Of a DNA stretch of 64,000 bases, positions 22,241-32,560 are shown piece by piece. The notes beneath the pieces were generated by a model. It was not told where the DNA came from, made no database searches, and saw only the letters and a list, made by a program, of their open reading frames with translations. This stretch comes from Euphorbia lathyris (lineage: Eukaryota; Streptophyta; Magnoliopsida; Malpighiales; Euphorbiaceae), in assembly GCF_963576675.1 (NCBI RefSeq), contig NC_088919.1:48382501-48446500 (forward strand). Reading direction: 5' to 3'. Made by a program: the position numbers and the translations under genes. How positions within the stretch are numbered: the stretch's first letter is position 1; each line of letters begins with the position of its first letter.

Positions 22241-23626
22241 TGTTGGTCCCTAGTAATTAGTTCCAAAGGGGGGGGGGGGGGGGTTAGGAACTAATATAAC
22301 TTTTTCGCGTTCAATTATGCTGACTAGAAGTTATTTTAGGAGTTTGTTAACTCAGCTTTTGGTCAGCTTGGTGAGATATGTTTTAAGACAGCTTTAGTCA
22401 GATGTTGACTAAAGGTATTTTCTTGTAAGTTAGGAATTGACACTCTTGGAGGTCAGCTTCTAACTCAGCACCACTTATTTACTCAAGGTCAGCTTTGGCA
22501 ATTTATATGCTGAGTAAATAAAGCAAACAACACATGCAATATGAGAGAGAGTTTAGAGATTACTCAGTATCACTTATCCTGGTTCGGCCTCTCTGCCTAC
22601 GTCCAGTCCCCAGAGTCCTCCGGGCTTTTTGAATCCAATACTGAGCTCTTTAACGGTAGAGCACAAACCAATTACAAGGCAGTTGAATATGCAAGAGTAC
22701 CTTCCTCTATTCGTCTACTCACCTCCTACTAAGTGCTACAACCCAGCACCTAGATTTCTCTACCACTGAATGCTTACAACCAAGCACTCAGCTTAACACT
22801 CTCAATATTCCTATTGATCACAAACTTGTTCTTTTTCAACTAAAGAACACTTTAGATGATTACAAAACAATCAATCTAGCATTTACACAGAGAATGGAAA
22901 AGTTGGTGTAAGATCTTTTTGTATTTGAGTGCTTTCAAGATTTTCTCTCTTTGTATTTTTCTTTTGATGCTTCAGTTGTTATCCAAGGTTCTTCATTGTC
23001 CTTTTATAGAAGGAAAACTGCAGATTTGGATCGTTTGAATTGTTGTTACCGTTAACACCAAAACGGCTCTTTTGGGGGACAGATTCTAGTTAGCTTCAGT
23101 CTGTACCGCCATTCCCTTCCTCTGTTTTCTCCAGGCGTCAGGTTTTGTCTTCATGCACCAGACTTGTCTTTTTGTGCCAGTTGTCTTTTACCAATAATCC
23201 AATGACCCATGTTTCTTGGAATTAGTCTTTTGTGTGTCTTCGAGGTTCCAATTATTGGTGCAGAAGATTGACAGACTTTGTCCTTTAGTAAACGGATGAT
23301 GTCCTGACTGTCACTCAGCTTCATTCGTTATCTCCGAATGTTCTACTTCCATGCTGAGTTCTTTCTTGGTCAGCTTCGTTTCTTGTTTGAATAATTCTGA
23401 TGCTACGTTTTACTCCACTCAGCTTTTCATTCTTTCATGCTGAGTTCCGTTTCACTCAGCTTTGGCTTATGCTGACTTCTGACCTGTCTTACTTTATATA
23501 TATATATATTTGCACTCAATATTGAACAAACACATTAGTACAATTAAATCAAAGTATTAAATTTAATTGCCTCTTAATCATGGATGATTTTGTCAAATCA
23601 AAATCTTGTGGAAAGGTGTTTCAACA
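22241..23626 (-). repeat. Element D 3' LTR (left copy)
   Basis: 1,386 bp. Contains a run of 16 G at about 22,268-22,283, where the right LTR has 15. Rich in CTCAGC/GGTCAGC and their complements. TATA box at 23001-23009 (minus CTATAAAAG). Confidence 0.95.
23001..23009 (-). promoter_or_regulatory. TATA box of element D left LTR
   Basis: Minus strand CTATAAAAG, conserved at 38307-38315 in the right LTR. Confidence 0.6.
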
Positions 23627-23642
23627 AACTCTCCCATTTTGA
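23627..23642 (-). other. Polypurine tract of element D
   Basis: Minus strand CAAAATGGGAGAGTT abuts the 3' LTR start TGTTGAAACACC. It is purine-rich and in the expected position for plus-strand priming. Confidence 0.7.
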
Positions 23643-24233
23643 TGTTGGCAAAATACATAATTATGGAACTCAGTTATAAGTTACCCCATGATTGATATTT
23701 TTGAAATGACTCCCCCGTAAGGGTTGCACATATTGTCTTAACTTAATTCTAAACCTTCCAAGATTTAATTGAATTATCTTTAAGACATTTGTGTATACTG
23801 ACTTAGTTTTAATGTGTGGATTTTTCAAGATCTGAATTTTTGAGTTTTAAGTCAGCTTTCAAAAATATTTAGAAGTATGTTGTTACTCAGTTTATTATCT
23901 AAGTGTTTTAGTGTTAATTTATACTGAATTTTTTTTTTGTTCAATTTTATCGACTATATTGAGAAAACAGTACTTGGCATAGATTAAACAAGAAAATAAA
24001 GCTAACACATACATGCAGGTTTCTATGCAAGTTCTAAACAAGCATTCACTAGACTACATCTAGTTCTACTTCTTCTTCTTCTGAGTTTGGTGGTCATCTT
24101 GAGCTATTCCTTTACCTTTGTCTTTACTTCCTGAGACATTACCTGGAAGCTGAGTTCCACCTTGATTTGTCTCCCCCGTTTTGCCATCATCGGGTTTATA
24201 AAGGAAGGTTTCATTTCGTGCGGCATTGGAAAG
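23643..24233. other. Element D 3' untranslated region
   Basis: AT-rich, with TCAGCTT and ACTCAG motifs. No supported gene. A short alternative frame at 24104-24233 could be the shifted tail of the envelope-like ORF. Confidence 0.5.
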
Positions 24234-24629
24234 CTAATGGGAGTAGCACTGAAGCCGCTCAGTGCTTTCACCCAAACCATCAATAACAGGAACACTGTCA
24301 TCCTGGACATGCCAAGGAACCCGGAGGGAGCTGCTGATCATGCTAAGTAGGCATTCATGGGATTTGCTCAACCAGGTGAGCGAGCTGGTGATCTGACCAA
24401 AAGATTGATGGTACATCTTGAGCAAGGCAGAATCATAGAACATCCGCTGGGCATTGTTGATACGCATGGCTTTCATAATGGCATGGGAAAAACTCAGGAG
24501 TTCACTGTTGGAAACTGGATCAACATCCATCTGTGCCTTGTTGATGTTGAGTATGCTTACTGCTTCACTCAGCTGGTCAATTGTACACTGAGAAGAGGAG
24601 GATACTAGGTCACGCGTACTGGTCAGCTC
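24234..24629 (-). pseudogene. Element D envelope-like ORF, C-terminal part (after E insertion)
   Basis: Continues in frame from the 29,612-31,936 part when element E and one AGCATGAAG copy are ignored. Encodes a helical, Ser/Gln/Leu-rich tail (CTIDQLSEAVSILNINKAQ) ending at a stop near 24,234. There is no clear membrane segment. Confidence 0.65.
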
Positions 24630-24638
24630 AGCATGAAG

Positions 24639-24753
24639 GGGTAAATTACACCAATCGTACCTGAAATATACCCCAACTCACACTTTGGTACCTGGATTAC
24701 ATTTTGTCACAAAAAAATACCCCAAGTACGGGTGACTGGACAATTATGTGCGT
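24639..24753 (+). repeat. Left terminal inverted repeat of element E
   Basis: Begins GGGTAAATTACACCAATCGT. 115 bp, with no mismatch to the complement of the right end. Beyond it, similarity continues imperfectly for about 25 bp (CCGG...GGTCAAC). Confidence 0.95.
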
Positions 24754-25026
24754 GTGACCGGGAAGTGACCGGTCAACGCGTATTTGACCCATGTGACAAA
24801 TATTAATGGGACCCAAACCACACGAAAAGACGAAAATACCCTCAAAACAATCCATCCAAAAAAAAGCTTATAAATATACCTAATTTCTCTCTCTCCCTCT
24901 CTCTGTAAACTTAAAACGATGGCCTTCTCTCTCTAAGTATACGTTTCTCTCTCTCTCTCTCTCGATCGCCATTTCTGCCCCATAACGAAAAAACCAGGAA
25001 CCCTAATTTTTCTCAGAACAGTGAAG
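24754..25026. other. Element E subterminal region with CT-rich tracts
   Basis: TCTCTC-rich runs at about 24,885-24,905 and 24,945-24,963, just upstream of the GRF gene ATG. CT-rich tracts are common in plant 5' untranslated regions, so this may be the promoter/5' UTR of that gene. Confidence 0.5.
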
Positions 25027-25516
25027 ATGGCGGCCTCATATAGCGCTGGAAGTTTGATATGCCACTGTGGACTGTAATCCCCTTGTACAACTTCATGGAG
25101 TAATGCGAATCCGGGTAGGAGGTATTACAATTGTAGAAATTTCGGGGTAAGTGTATAGCTATATATCTCTCCATCTCTCTTTCTATCTGTTTACGTAACT
25201 CTGATTTTGATTTTGAACTATTTTGAAGAAACCGAACGCGTGTAACTTCTTTGAGTGGCGTGACCCGCCAATGAATGAAAGAGAAAAATCAATTATCCTT
25301 GGGCTTCTGAGAAAGCTGAATCGAATTGAGAGAGAATGTGAGACATTGAAAGCTCATTTGGTGCGTTATAACGAAATGGAAAGAGAAAAAGAAGGTGAAC
25401 TGCAGAATTTGCTGGGGAATGAAAGAACAAGGGTTAATGAAGGAAGATGCAACTGTGTATTCAAGTTTATTGTTTGCTTTGGGTTTGTTTTATGGGTTGT
25501 GTATCAGTTGGCTTAA
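25027..25516 (+). pseudogene. GRF-type zinc-finger protein with C-terminal membrane segment, carried by element E
   Basis: Two exons: 25027-25146 and 25229-25516 (intron 25147-25228, GTAAGT...GAAG, phase 0). Exon 1 gives CHCG and NPGRRYYNC; exon 2 gives CNFFEWRDPP. Together they form the C-x-C-G...NPGR(R/F)-x-C...C-x-F-F-x-W-x-D pattern of the GRF zinc finger, a single-stranded nucleic-acid-binding fold. A charged helical stretch (LLRKLNRIERECETLKAHL) and a C-terminal hydrophobic segment (FIVCFGFVLWVVYQLA) follow. This resembles small plant GRF proteins such as the At4g04775 type. A TAA at codon 17 (25075-25077) interrupts exon 1. It faces the transposase gene, and whether it serves the transposon is unknown. 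Confidence 0.75.
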
Positions 25517-26629
25517 ATTTCATGTATTTGGTATTGAAAAAGGACAGATTATATATTTGGTTATGTATTTGGTAGTGAAAATTGGTAGTTAGTTTTAATG
25601 GTATAAAGTTATGTATTTGGTTAATTGAAAGAAATGAAGTAGTGTTTTATGCAAATTGTTATAATTGTGTTGCTGGATACTTGGATTTGGTTAATTGAAA
25701 CATATGTACACCACAAAATAGGGCACATAATTGGGAAACAATGCCCTTCAATATAAGAGCCTATAATCTGGTTGAACAATGACCAAAAAAGAGCCTATAA
25801 TCTGCATATAACCTGGTTGAACAATGATGCAAAATTATGCCATAAAAACTGGTTGAACAATGACAAAAAAAGAGCCTATAATCTGCACATAACCTGGTTG
25901 CAATTTACAGATGAACAGAGTTGAAAGAAAATGAACCAAAATAGACCCCAACTGTGAATGGCCTATAATCTGCATATATCAAGTGCAATTTACAGATGAA
26001 CAAAGTATCCAAAATAGGAACCAAAATATACCCCAACTGTGCAATTTTCAAATCCAGAAAACATGGCACAGATTCACAGAATATCCAAAAAAAAGGCCAC
26101 AAACGGCACTATTCACATTCATTCTCCAAAAAAACACAAAACCACACATGTTCAATTCATCTCCATGGTTGGCTCCGGCTTGTGGATGCAACACTCCTAG
26201 TTTGAGGTCGTCTAGTTACATTTGCTGCAGCACTCCTAGTCTGAGGTCTGCTGGGTGCATTCTGTCTTGGTGCAACAAAAGGTGTAAAACTGCTGGCTTG
26301 ACTAGGATGGTCTGATCTTGCATCAACGTTCATGGTTGCATTCTGGGTTGGTGCACCAGATTGGCTTGAACCCTGTATGCATACAATATGTTACCTTTTG
26401 GTACATGTAATGAAAGTGCAATTATCAGATTTACAGTGTAAGTATAACTTACATCCATCATCCAATGCACGGTTTGGGGCGGAGCCCGTGGTATAGATAC
26501 ATTTGTGGTTGTAGATTGAGTAGTGTCTGTTTGTGCATTTCTTGGCCTCTTGGACTACACGAATAATGAAATGTCATAAGCAACATTTAAGACACAAAAA
26601 CAAAAATAACTGAAGTAATACAATTGAAA
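25517..26629. other. Element E convergent intergenic region
   Basis: No gene seen. Contains three imperfect copies of a phrase like AGAGCCTATAATCTGCATAT plus AACCTGGTTGAACAATGA between 25,752 and 25,905. Two short repeats (AACACTCCTAGTTTGAGGTC / AGCACTCCTAGTCTGAGGTC) lie near 26,190-26,250. Confidence 0.55.
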
Positions 26630-27533
26630 TCACACCTGTGGAGCAGATGTAGCTATGCACCTCCTCCTGTTGTGAGAAGTACTCCCACATTTGCTGCAAC
26701 TCATTGTAATCAGACCCCTTCTACTTAACTTTCCCCTGGCTTTTGCAACTTCCAATTCTTCAGGGTCCTTTCTTCTTGCCTTCTTTCTTCTCCCTCTTTT
26801 CGTTTTAACTGGGGATGGAGGCACAATAGGGACAGGTGACTCAACTTCAGGCCATTGATCCATCCCATTTGTAGGCTCAATGAAGTGACTATACACTTTG
26901 AGATATGTAGCCACAGAATAGCATTCAGCAAGATAATCTTCTGCACTCTGATTTTGCCCTATAATGGCTGAAATGGCATGACAGCATGGGATACCAGTCA
27001 ATTGCCACCTTCTACATGTACATTCATGTGCTTCCAAGTTGACAACATATTGATCTCCTAAACCTTTAACTTATACCCTTGGTCCCCCAGAAAAAACAGC
27101 ATCAAAATGTTTGGCAAATTCTTTGTTTACCTCAAGCTTCTTTAGTATTTTAGGGCACCATTTCTTCTTATACAACTTCATTTTATCTGACTTTGCCTTC
27201 ATTCTTCTCATCAGCCTTAACTTGATCATTTCATACATTGTAATGATCCCTTTGTCCCTTGCATCCAATATGTACTTATTAAAACACTCACATAGATTCT
27301 TCAACAACATGTCACATTGACTCCTCTCAGTGAAACAAGCCCTTGCCCAATGCTCACTGGGTCTTTGTCTCAACCACTCTCTAGCTTCAGGGGACCTTTC
27401 TTCAATTCTATTCAGCCATTCCTGCAATCTTGCCATGTAAAGAGCTCTTGCTGCATTCCACAACAGATTCTTCAATTCTTTTCCTTTAAATTTAGTTCTG
27501 AAGTTGGTGTACATGTGCCTTACACATAGTCGA
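26630..27533 (-). pseudogene. Element E MURA-type transposase, region after the catalytic core (SWIM finger and CCHC)
   Basis: Reading minus from 27,533, the protein resumes at HRLCVRHMYTNF, the conserved segment just after the DDE domain in MURA transposases. It continues through an alpha-helical region to the SWIM zinc finger CTCRRWQLTGIPCCH at about 26,990-27,030. A basic KTKRGRRKKARRKDP segment and a CCHC knuckle CSKCGSTSHNRRRC follow. One TAA (27071-27073) interrupts an otherwise continuous frame. The catalytic DDE part that should precede this is absent: the sequence joins directly to the N-terminal repeat region at 27,534-27,545. Confidence 0.88.
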
Positions 27534-28499
27534 TGTTCAACATTCCACTACAATCACCTCCAGCCCCAACATTAGCCTCACCTCCAGCCCCAACACTACA
27601 ATCACCTCCAGCCCTAACATTAGCCTCACCTCCAGCCCCAACATTAGCCTCACCTCCAGCCCCAACACTACAATCAACTCCAGCCCCAACACTTGCCTCA
27701 CCTCCAGCCCCAACATTAGCCTCACCTCCAGCCCCAACACTACAATCAACTCCAGCCCCAACACTTGCCTCACCTCCAGCCCCAACATTAGCCTCACCTC
27801 CAGCCCCAACATTTGCCTCACCTCCAGCCCCAACACTACAATCAACTCCAGCCCCAACACTTGCCTCACCTCCAGCCCCAACATTAGCCTCACCTCTAGC
27901 CCCAACACTACAATCAACTCCAGCCCCAACACTTGCCTCACCTCCAGCCCCAACATTAGCCTCACCTCCAGCCCCAACATTTGCCTCACCTCCAGCCCCA
28001 ACACTACAATCAACTCCAGCCCCAACACTTGCCTCACCTCCAGCCCCAACATTAGCCTCACCTCCAGCCCCTATCTTAGACTTACCTTTTGCCTTGGACT
28101 TCTTGAAATTTACAATTTCATTCCCTTCCCCAATCTCTTCTATCACTACACCACTTCCTCCAACATCCAATACATCTTCAATGTCTTCCATTTTCAGTGT
28201 CTTAACATATATGTTAATTTCTCCGCACTCAACACCAGCCAATGCCATATGATAGACATCCACGTCACTACCAAGGGGCTTCAGATAATCATCAGTAAAT
28301 GGATCCTCATAACACTTCCAGAAATACTGGAGAGTTCCTTCACATTCCAAGCTTAGCAATTTTGCATCTATTGCCACCAATGACAGCCTATCCCAATGGC
28401 AATCTGGCCATATAAACACGTCCTCATCCACTTACTCATACCCCTTCAACCTTCCGTTGTAATGGAGAATTATATCAAAATACCCATTTTCCGGGTCTA
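27534..28499 (-). pseudogene. Element E transposase N-terminal region with 8-residue repeats
   Basis: From an acceptor-like AATTGTAG near 28,500 the frame reads ENGYFDIILHYNGRLKGYE, a stop (TAA 28432-28434), then DEDVFIWPDCHWDRLSLVAI. This resembles the N-terminal regulatory part of MURA-like transposases (small beta-grasp-like region before the zinc finger). After about 110 residues it enters a 22-unit repeat of GAGGEANV type and ends at TAA 27520-27522. The DNA-binding and catalytic parts expected next are missing. Confidence 0.7.
27545..28072. repeat. 24-bp coding minisatellite in element E
   Basis: About 22 units of 24 bp (plus strand CCTCCAGCCCCAACATTAGC plus CTCA), each coding 8 residues on minus. 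Three variants (GAGGEANV, GAGGEASV, GAGVDCSV) recur in blocks of three and four, i.e. a higher-order pattern of 72 and 96 bp. A long plus-strand frame across it is only a consequence of the period. Confidence 0.93.
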
Positions 28500-29486
28500 C
28501 AATTAAAAAAAAACAAATCTTCAATAGATAGTCAAAAACCAACAAACTAAGCATCCATAGTCAACAACCAATAGAACAGATAGTCGAAAACCAACAAACT
28601 AAGCATCCATGGAAAACAAAGCTTCAATAGTCGAAAACCAACAAACTAAGCATCCATAGTCGAAAACTCAAAATTCCACAATAAAACAGAGAATTTCACC
28701 AACAAAGTCGGAAACCCAATCATCAAACAACTTTCAAACAATAGAACATGTACCCAAGACACCCAAAATACCCTAAAAAACATAGACTTTCACCATAAAT
28801 CATAGACTTTCCCCAAAAATCAAGCTTCCATTCATAAAGTAATAGAAACAGAGCATCAATATCAAAATCCACAAAACACATACAGTACGATAACGAAATA
28901 TGAACTTACAGGGGAACTCCATATTTTTTAACAGAGATGTTAGGTGCTGTAGGATTCTGCATTTAAAATCGCGATACGAATGAGAATCGCAAATAGAGAG
29001 AACAAACAGAAGAATCAAACAGAAGAAGCAAATAAAGAACAAATATCGCATACATCGCAACTTGATATCGCAAAAGCAGGTTAGGGCAGAAAATGAAAAC
29101 GATCGCTCAACCTTTCATACCTGTTGTAATACAACCATCCAGGAGTGGTTTCGTTCCTCGTGCGCTTCAGACAGCCTCTTCAATGGTAAATTTGTGCTTT
29201 TCAGTACAACTTTCAACTAGGATCCATGGTGTTTGTATGTGCAGAAATGTCGAATGGTTTGAATGGTTTTTGAGTTCTCTCAAATGGAACTGAGTGAAGC
29301 AGTAAGAGAGAAGGAAAAGACTGTTGGAATGGACATGAGAGAGAAGGTACTCGAAAGATGTGACTAATTATGGAGGGAAATTAATAGGGGTATTTTAGTC
29401 TTTGTGCATTCACCATATTATGTGGGTCCCACTCTTTCTAGGTTATTAATTGTCAAACTGAAGTTGACCAGGCAGAAACCGGCTAA
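28500..29486. other. Element E 5' region of the transposase side
   Basis: AT-rich, with repeated AAACCAACAAACTAAGCATC phrases at about 28,536-28,660. No intact gene. First exon(s) of the transposase may lie here but I cannot place them. Confidence 0.5.
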
Positions 29487-29602
29487 ACGCACATAATTGT
29501 CCAGTCACCCGTACTTGGGGTATTTTTTTGTGACAAAATGTAATCCAGGTACCAAAGTGTGAGTTGGGGTATATTTCAGGTACGATTGGTGTAATTTACC
29601 CT
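29487..29602 (-). repeat. Right terminal inverted repeat of element E
   Basis: Complement of the left repeat, ending AATTTACCC at 29601 with one extra T before the AGCATGAAG target duplication. Confidence 0.95.
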
Positions 29603-29611
29603 AGCATGAAG

Positions 29612-31936
29612 CTTGGTAAAGCATTGTTGAAGTTCGGCAGAGGTGGCAAACTCAGCATTGCCAGGGGCGCTTGATTTGGTCAGTTCTTCAGTTAACTTGG
29701 TAAAATATCCTTGAAGTTCAGTAGAAGTGGCATACCCTGGGTTGACTTCCGTTAGCTGTTGAATTTTGCCTTCAAGCGAATTCATATGGTTCGCCATTGT
29801 GAGCACCAATTCGGTCAGTTTTGCTATTTGATCTTGATTGGGTTACCGAGTCTGAACCGTAGTCATGATGCTGACCAGATCCTTCAGTCCTCTGAGTTCA
29901 TTTAGGAGCTGAGTGATACCTGACAATTGGGAGGACCCAGCTTGAGTAGATTGATTTGCATCAGCTTGAGGAAGGTTCAAATCTTGAAGCAAGGACTGAG
30001 CAGAAGCAATGATACGGCGTCCTGACTCAGTGGCATTCAAGTATATGAATGTTGCAGCATGAGACTCAGAGGCTGGTATTGAGCTTGATGGTGGTGGAGG
30101 AGTTGGTTCTTTGCCAGATTGAGTACCTTGATTGGTACCTGGACTTTGATTGATTTCAGGAGCTGTGTCATCAACATTCTAAGTTGGAGGTGGAGTTTGA
30201 TTAGGCATGTTGACCTGCTCATCTTGAATGGGTGAAGTGGAAACAGGATTTGATCCATCTTGAGCAGCTTGGATTGGATCTTCAGGGGTTTTGGCTTGTT
30301 CCTCATCCTGAGTAACAGAGGCTTGTTTTTGTACGGGATCTGCTGGAGGTGACTCAGTTTCAGCATCATTCGAGAAATACTGGAACTGGATTGTGGAGAG
30401 GTCAGTCTCAATATCATCAATAGGAAAGTTGTCCATAAGATCAATTTGCTTTTGTGCCTTCTTTTTGAGTCTCCGTCGTGTCGGAGCTTTTGGGGATGAA
30501 GGGTCAGCTGGAATACCTTCACTGGACTCAGTAGCAACTGTCTCCTCTTCTACATATGGATTCTCAAGTTGCTCAGCATGATCCTGAACAGCAACATTTT
30601 CTTCTTCCTCAGCTGTCTCCTCAGCATTATCCTGATGTTGCTCAACATTAGTGGTTTCGTCCTGCTCAACATGAACTTCTTCCTCAGCATGAGTTTCAGC
30701 TTCCACTTCTTTCTCAGTTTCTTTTTCTAGGTCAGTTCCATGACCTTCAGAGATAGCCCCATCTAGGGGATCAGTTTCAACTGTTTTTAAGGTGTTAACC
30801 TTCTTCCTTTTCATCAAAGGGGATTCAGGTGTTTTTTCTTCAACCTCAGGCTCTTCTGGCCTCTTTCTCTTCTCTGCTGACTCAGCTTTTTCCTTAGCTT
30901 TGTCAGCTTTAACCTTTTCTTGAGACGATAGCCTCACCTTCTTTGGGACAGCATGAATGTCTTTGGAGCAAGTTTCAAGAGCCTTCCTCTTCTTCTTCTT
31001 CTTCTCAGGCTGAGCTGTCTTAGGGGACTCAGCATGAGCCTCCACTTCCTTTTCAGGCTCATTTTCAAGCTCAACTCCAAGTTGCTCAGCTTCTTCATTT
31101 TCCTCAGCATCTCCAACTTCTTCATAGCCTTTTAAAGGTTGATTGTACAACAATCCATCCAGCAGAACTGCAGTGATTTCACTCCCCAAGCTACTTGTTT
31201 CATTTATCGTCTCTATCTGCTTGTCCTCGAGAATTTTTGTGATTAGAGAGCCCAAGCGGAGTTTCTTACCACCTCGTTGAAGAGCTCCAACTAAGAAGAC
31301 GGGAAGATTGAGCGGAGTGTAGGTCAGCATGTGCCATATGAAGCACTGCTCAAAGTTAGAGGCGGATGAGGCTGAGCTGAGTTTGGGGAAGATAAAGTTG
31401 GTCAGCATGTAATGGACCATCTTTTGTTCTTTACCCATACAGGTGCTGGGTATTTCACCTTTATGATCCTTAGGTTTACAGAACCCATTGATCTTCTCAG
31501 CCTTGTCTTTTGGCACTTTCTCTTTTGTTGTTCTAAACTCAATTCCTTCGTCTGGTAAATCTAGTAAGGTGGCTAGATAGGCAGGGGTTACGGTGATTTT
31601 CTGACCTTTAACTGAGGTCTCCAAATAATCAGAATAATCTTCATCAACATGTAGATTCGAATAGAATTCCCGTACTAACCTAGGATAGGTTGTTCCTGAG
31701 AGAGAGAAGAGACCAGTCCACTTGTTCTTCTCGATCCAGTCACAAAATGGTTTCTCAGAGGTGACGAATCCTGGAGAGAACCATCTGCATTTCAGAACCT
31801 CCAGATTGTTGACCTTTTTGTGTACTTTGATCATCTTTCTTTCTATTTGCGTCGAAGGACCCGCGGGGTCACCCTGAGTGGGTTTGCTTGAGGTTTGAGT
31901 TGTGAGTTTAGGGGTTTTGTTTTTCCTGGAAGCCAT
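29612..31936 (-). pseudogene. Element D envelope-like ORF, N-terminal and central part
   Basis: An ATG at 31934-31936 opens a frame continuous to the E insertion, with TAG near 30179 and TAA near 29843. Residues 1-40 are basic and Ser/Thr/Pro-rich. Residues about 45-260 form a folded region (FCDWIEKNKWTGLFSL, YPRLVREFYSNLHVDEDYSD, ITVTPAYLATLLDLPDEG) like the 'putative plant transposon protein' domain of SIRE/Maximus second ORFs. Then comes a long Glu/Lys-rich, low-complexity part with basic clusters, and a helical C-terminus (MANHMNSLEGKIQQLTEV). SIRE1's second ORF was proposed to be envelope-like. I see no clear signal peptide or membrane span here, so the role is open. It starts about 620 bp after the pol stop. 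Confidence 0.8.
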
Positions 31937-32560
31937 TGTTACAAATGAAAGTTTTGAGGTTTTAAGAAGAGAGAGAAGTTCGATTATAGAAGTTCGTAGG
32001 CGTAAAGAGTAGAGAGTGGGGATCCTTCCACTTTTTATATCAGATTTTCGGCGGCCCTATTTAATTAACTAGCCGTTTTGCCTAGGGACGTTCAACCGAC
32101 AAGGATTTTGTCATTTATGACATTTTCGGTGCATGGGATATGTCATTAAAGTGCGTCTTTCCAAGGTGCCAGTAGTTACACGTGTAGGCATTTATTTTAC
32201 GCAAGTGGGTTTCTACGGGATTTCGTTGGAATTCGAAACATTCGCGATGTTGAGTGCCTGGCTTTCATGAATTTTCTATCTCTAAATAACTCAACATACG
32301 TCAATCACTCAGCATATTCATTAACTCAGCATAGGGTGATTACTCAATATGTTTATCTACTCAGCATAGGATATTTACTCAGCATTTGTATCTACTCAGT
32401 ATAATCACTCAATGTATATATCAATGCGGTTATTTTTCTATTTTTAAGCTTAGTAAGGAGTAGATCTTTATTGTTAGTTTACTTAGAATGGCATTTGCAC
32501 AATCATTCAGATTTCCACTCAACATAGCAATCACTCAATCATTCAATTATACAGTTTTAT
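31937..32560. other. Element D spacer between pol and envelope-like ORF
   Basis: No gene. Contains many ACTCAGCAT/ACTCAATAT copies between about 32,285 and 32,420, part of the motif enrichment seen across element D. Confidence 0.6.

Larger units (their letters stand above)
24639..29602 (-). mobile_element. Element E, Mutator-like transposon (MULE)
   Basis: 4,964 bp, with 115-bp inverted repeats that match at every position I compared (24639-24753 and 29487-29601; the right end has one extra base). The 9-bp target duplication AGCATGAAG is at 24630-24638 and 29603-29611. It encodes a MURA-type transposase remnant on minus and a GRF zinc-finger gene on plus, facing each other. Long TIRs with 9-bp TSDs define the Mutator superfamily. 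Perfect TIRs imply recent movement, presumably driven by another element because its own transposase lacks the catalytic core. Confidence 0.95.

Noticed and set aside
22541..22732. 63-codon plus frame in both D LTRs
   Set aside because: It lies within the LTR, opposite to the transcript, and is not supported by any domain. It recurs only because the LTR is duplicated.
27533..28252. 239-codon plus-strand frame of PAPTLASPP type and a 174-codon minus frame
   Set aside because: Both are by-products of the 24-bp repeat in the transposase gene; the GAGGEANV frame joins real MULE sequence and is the genuine one.
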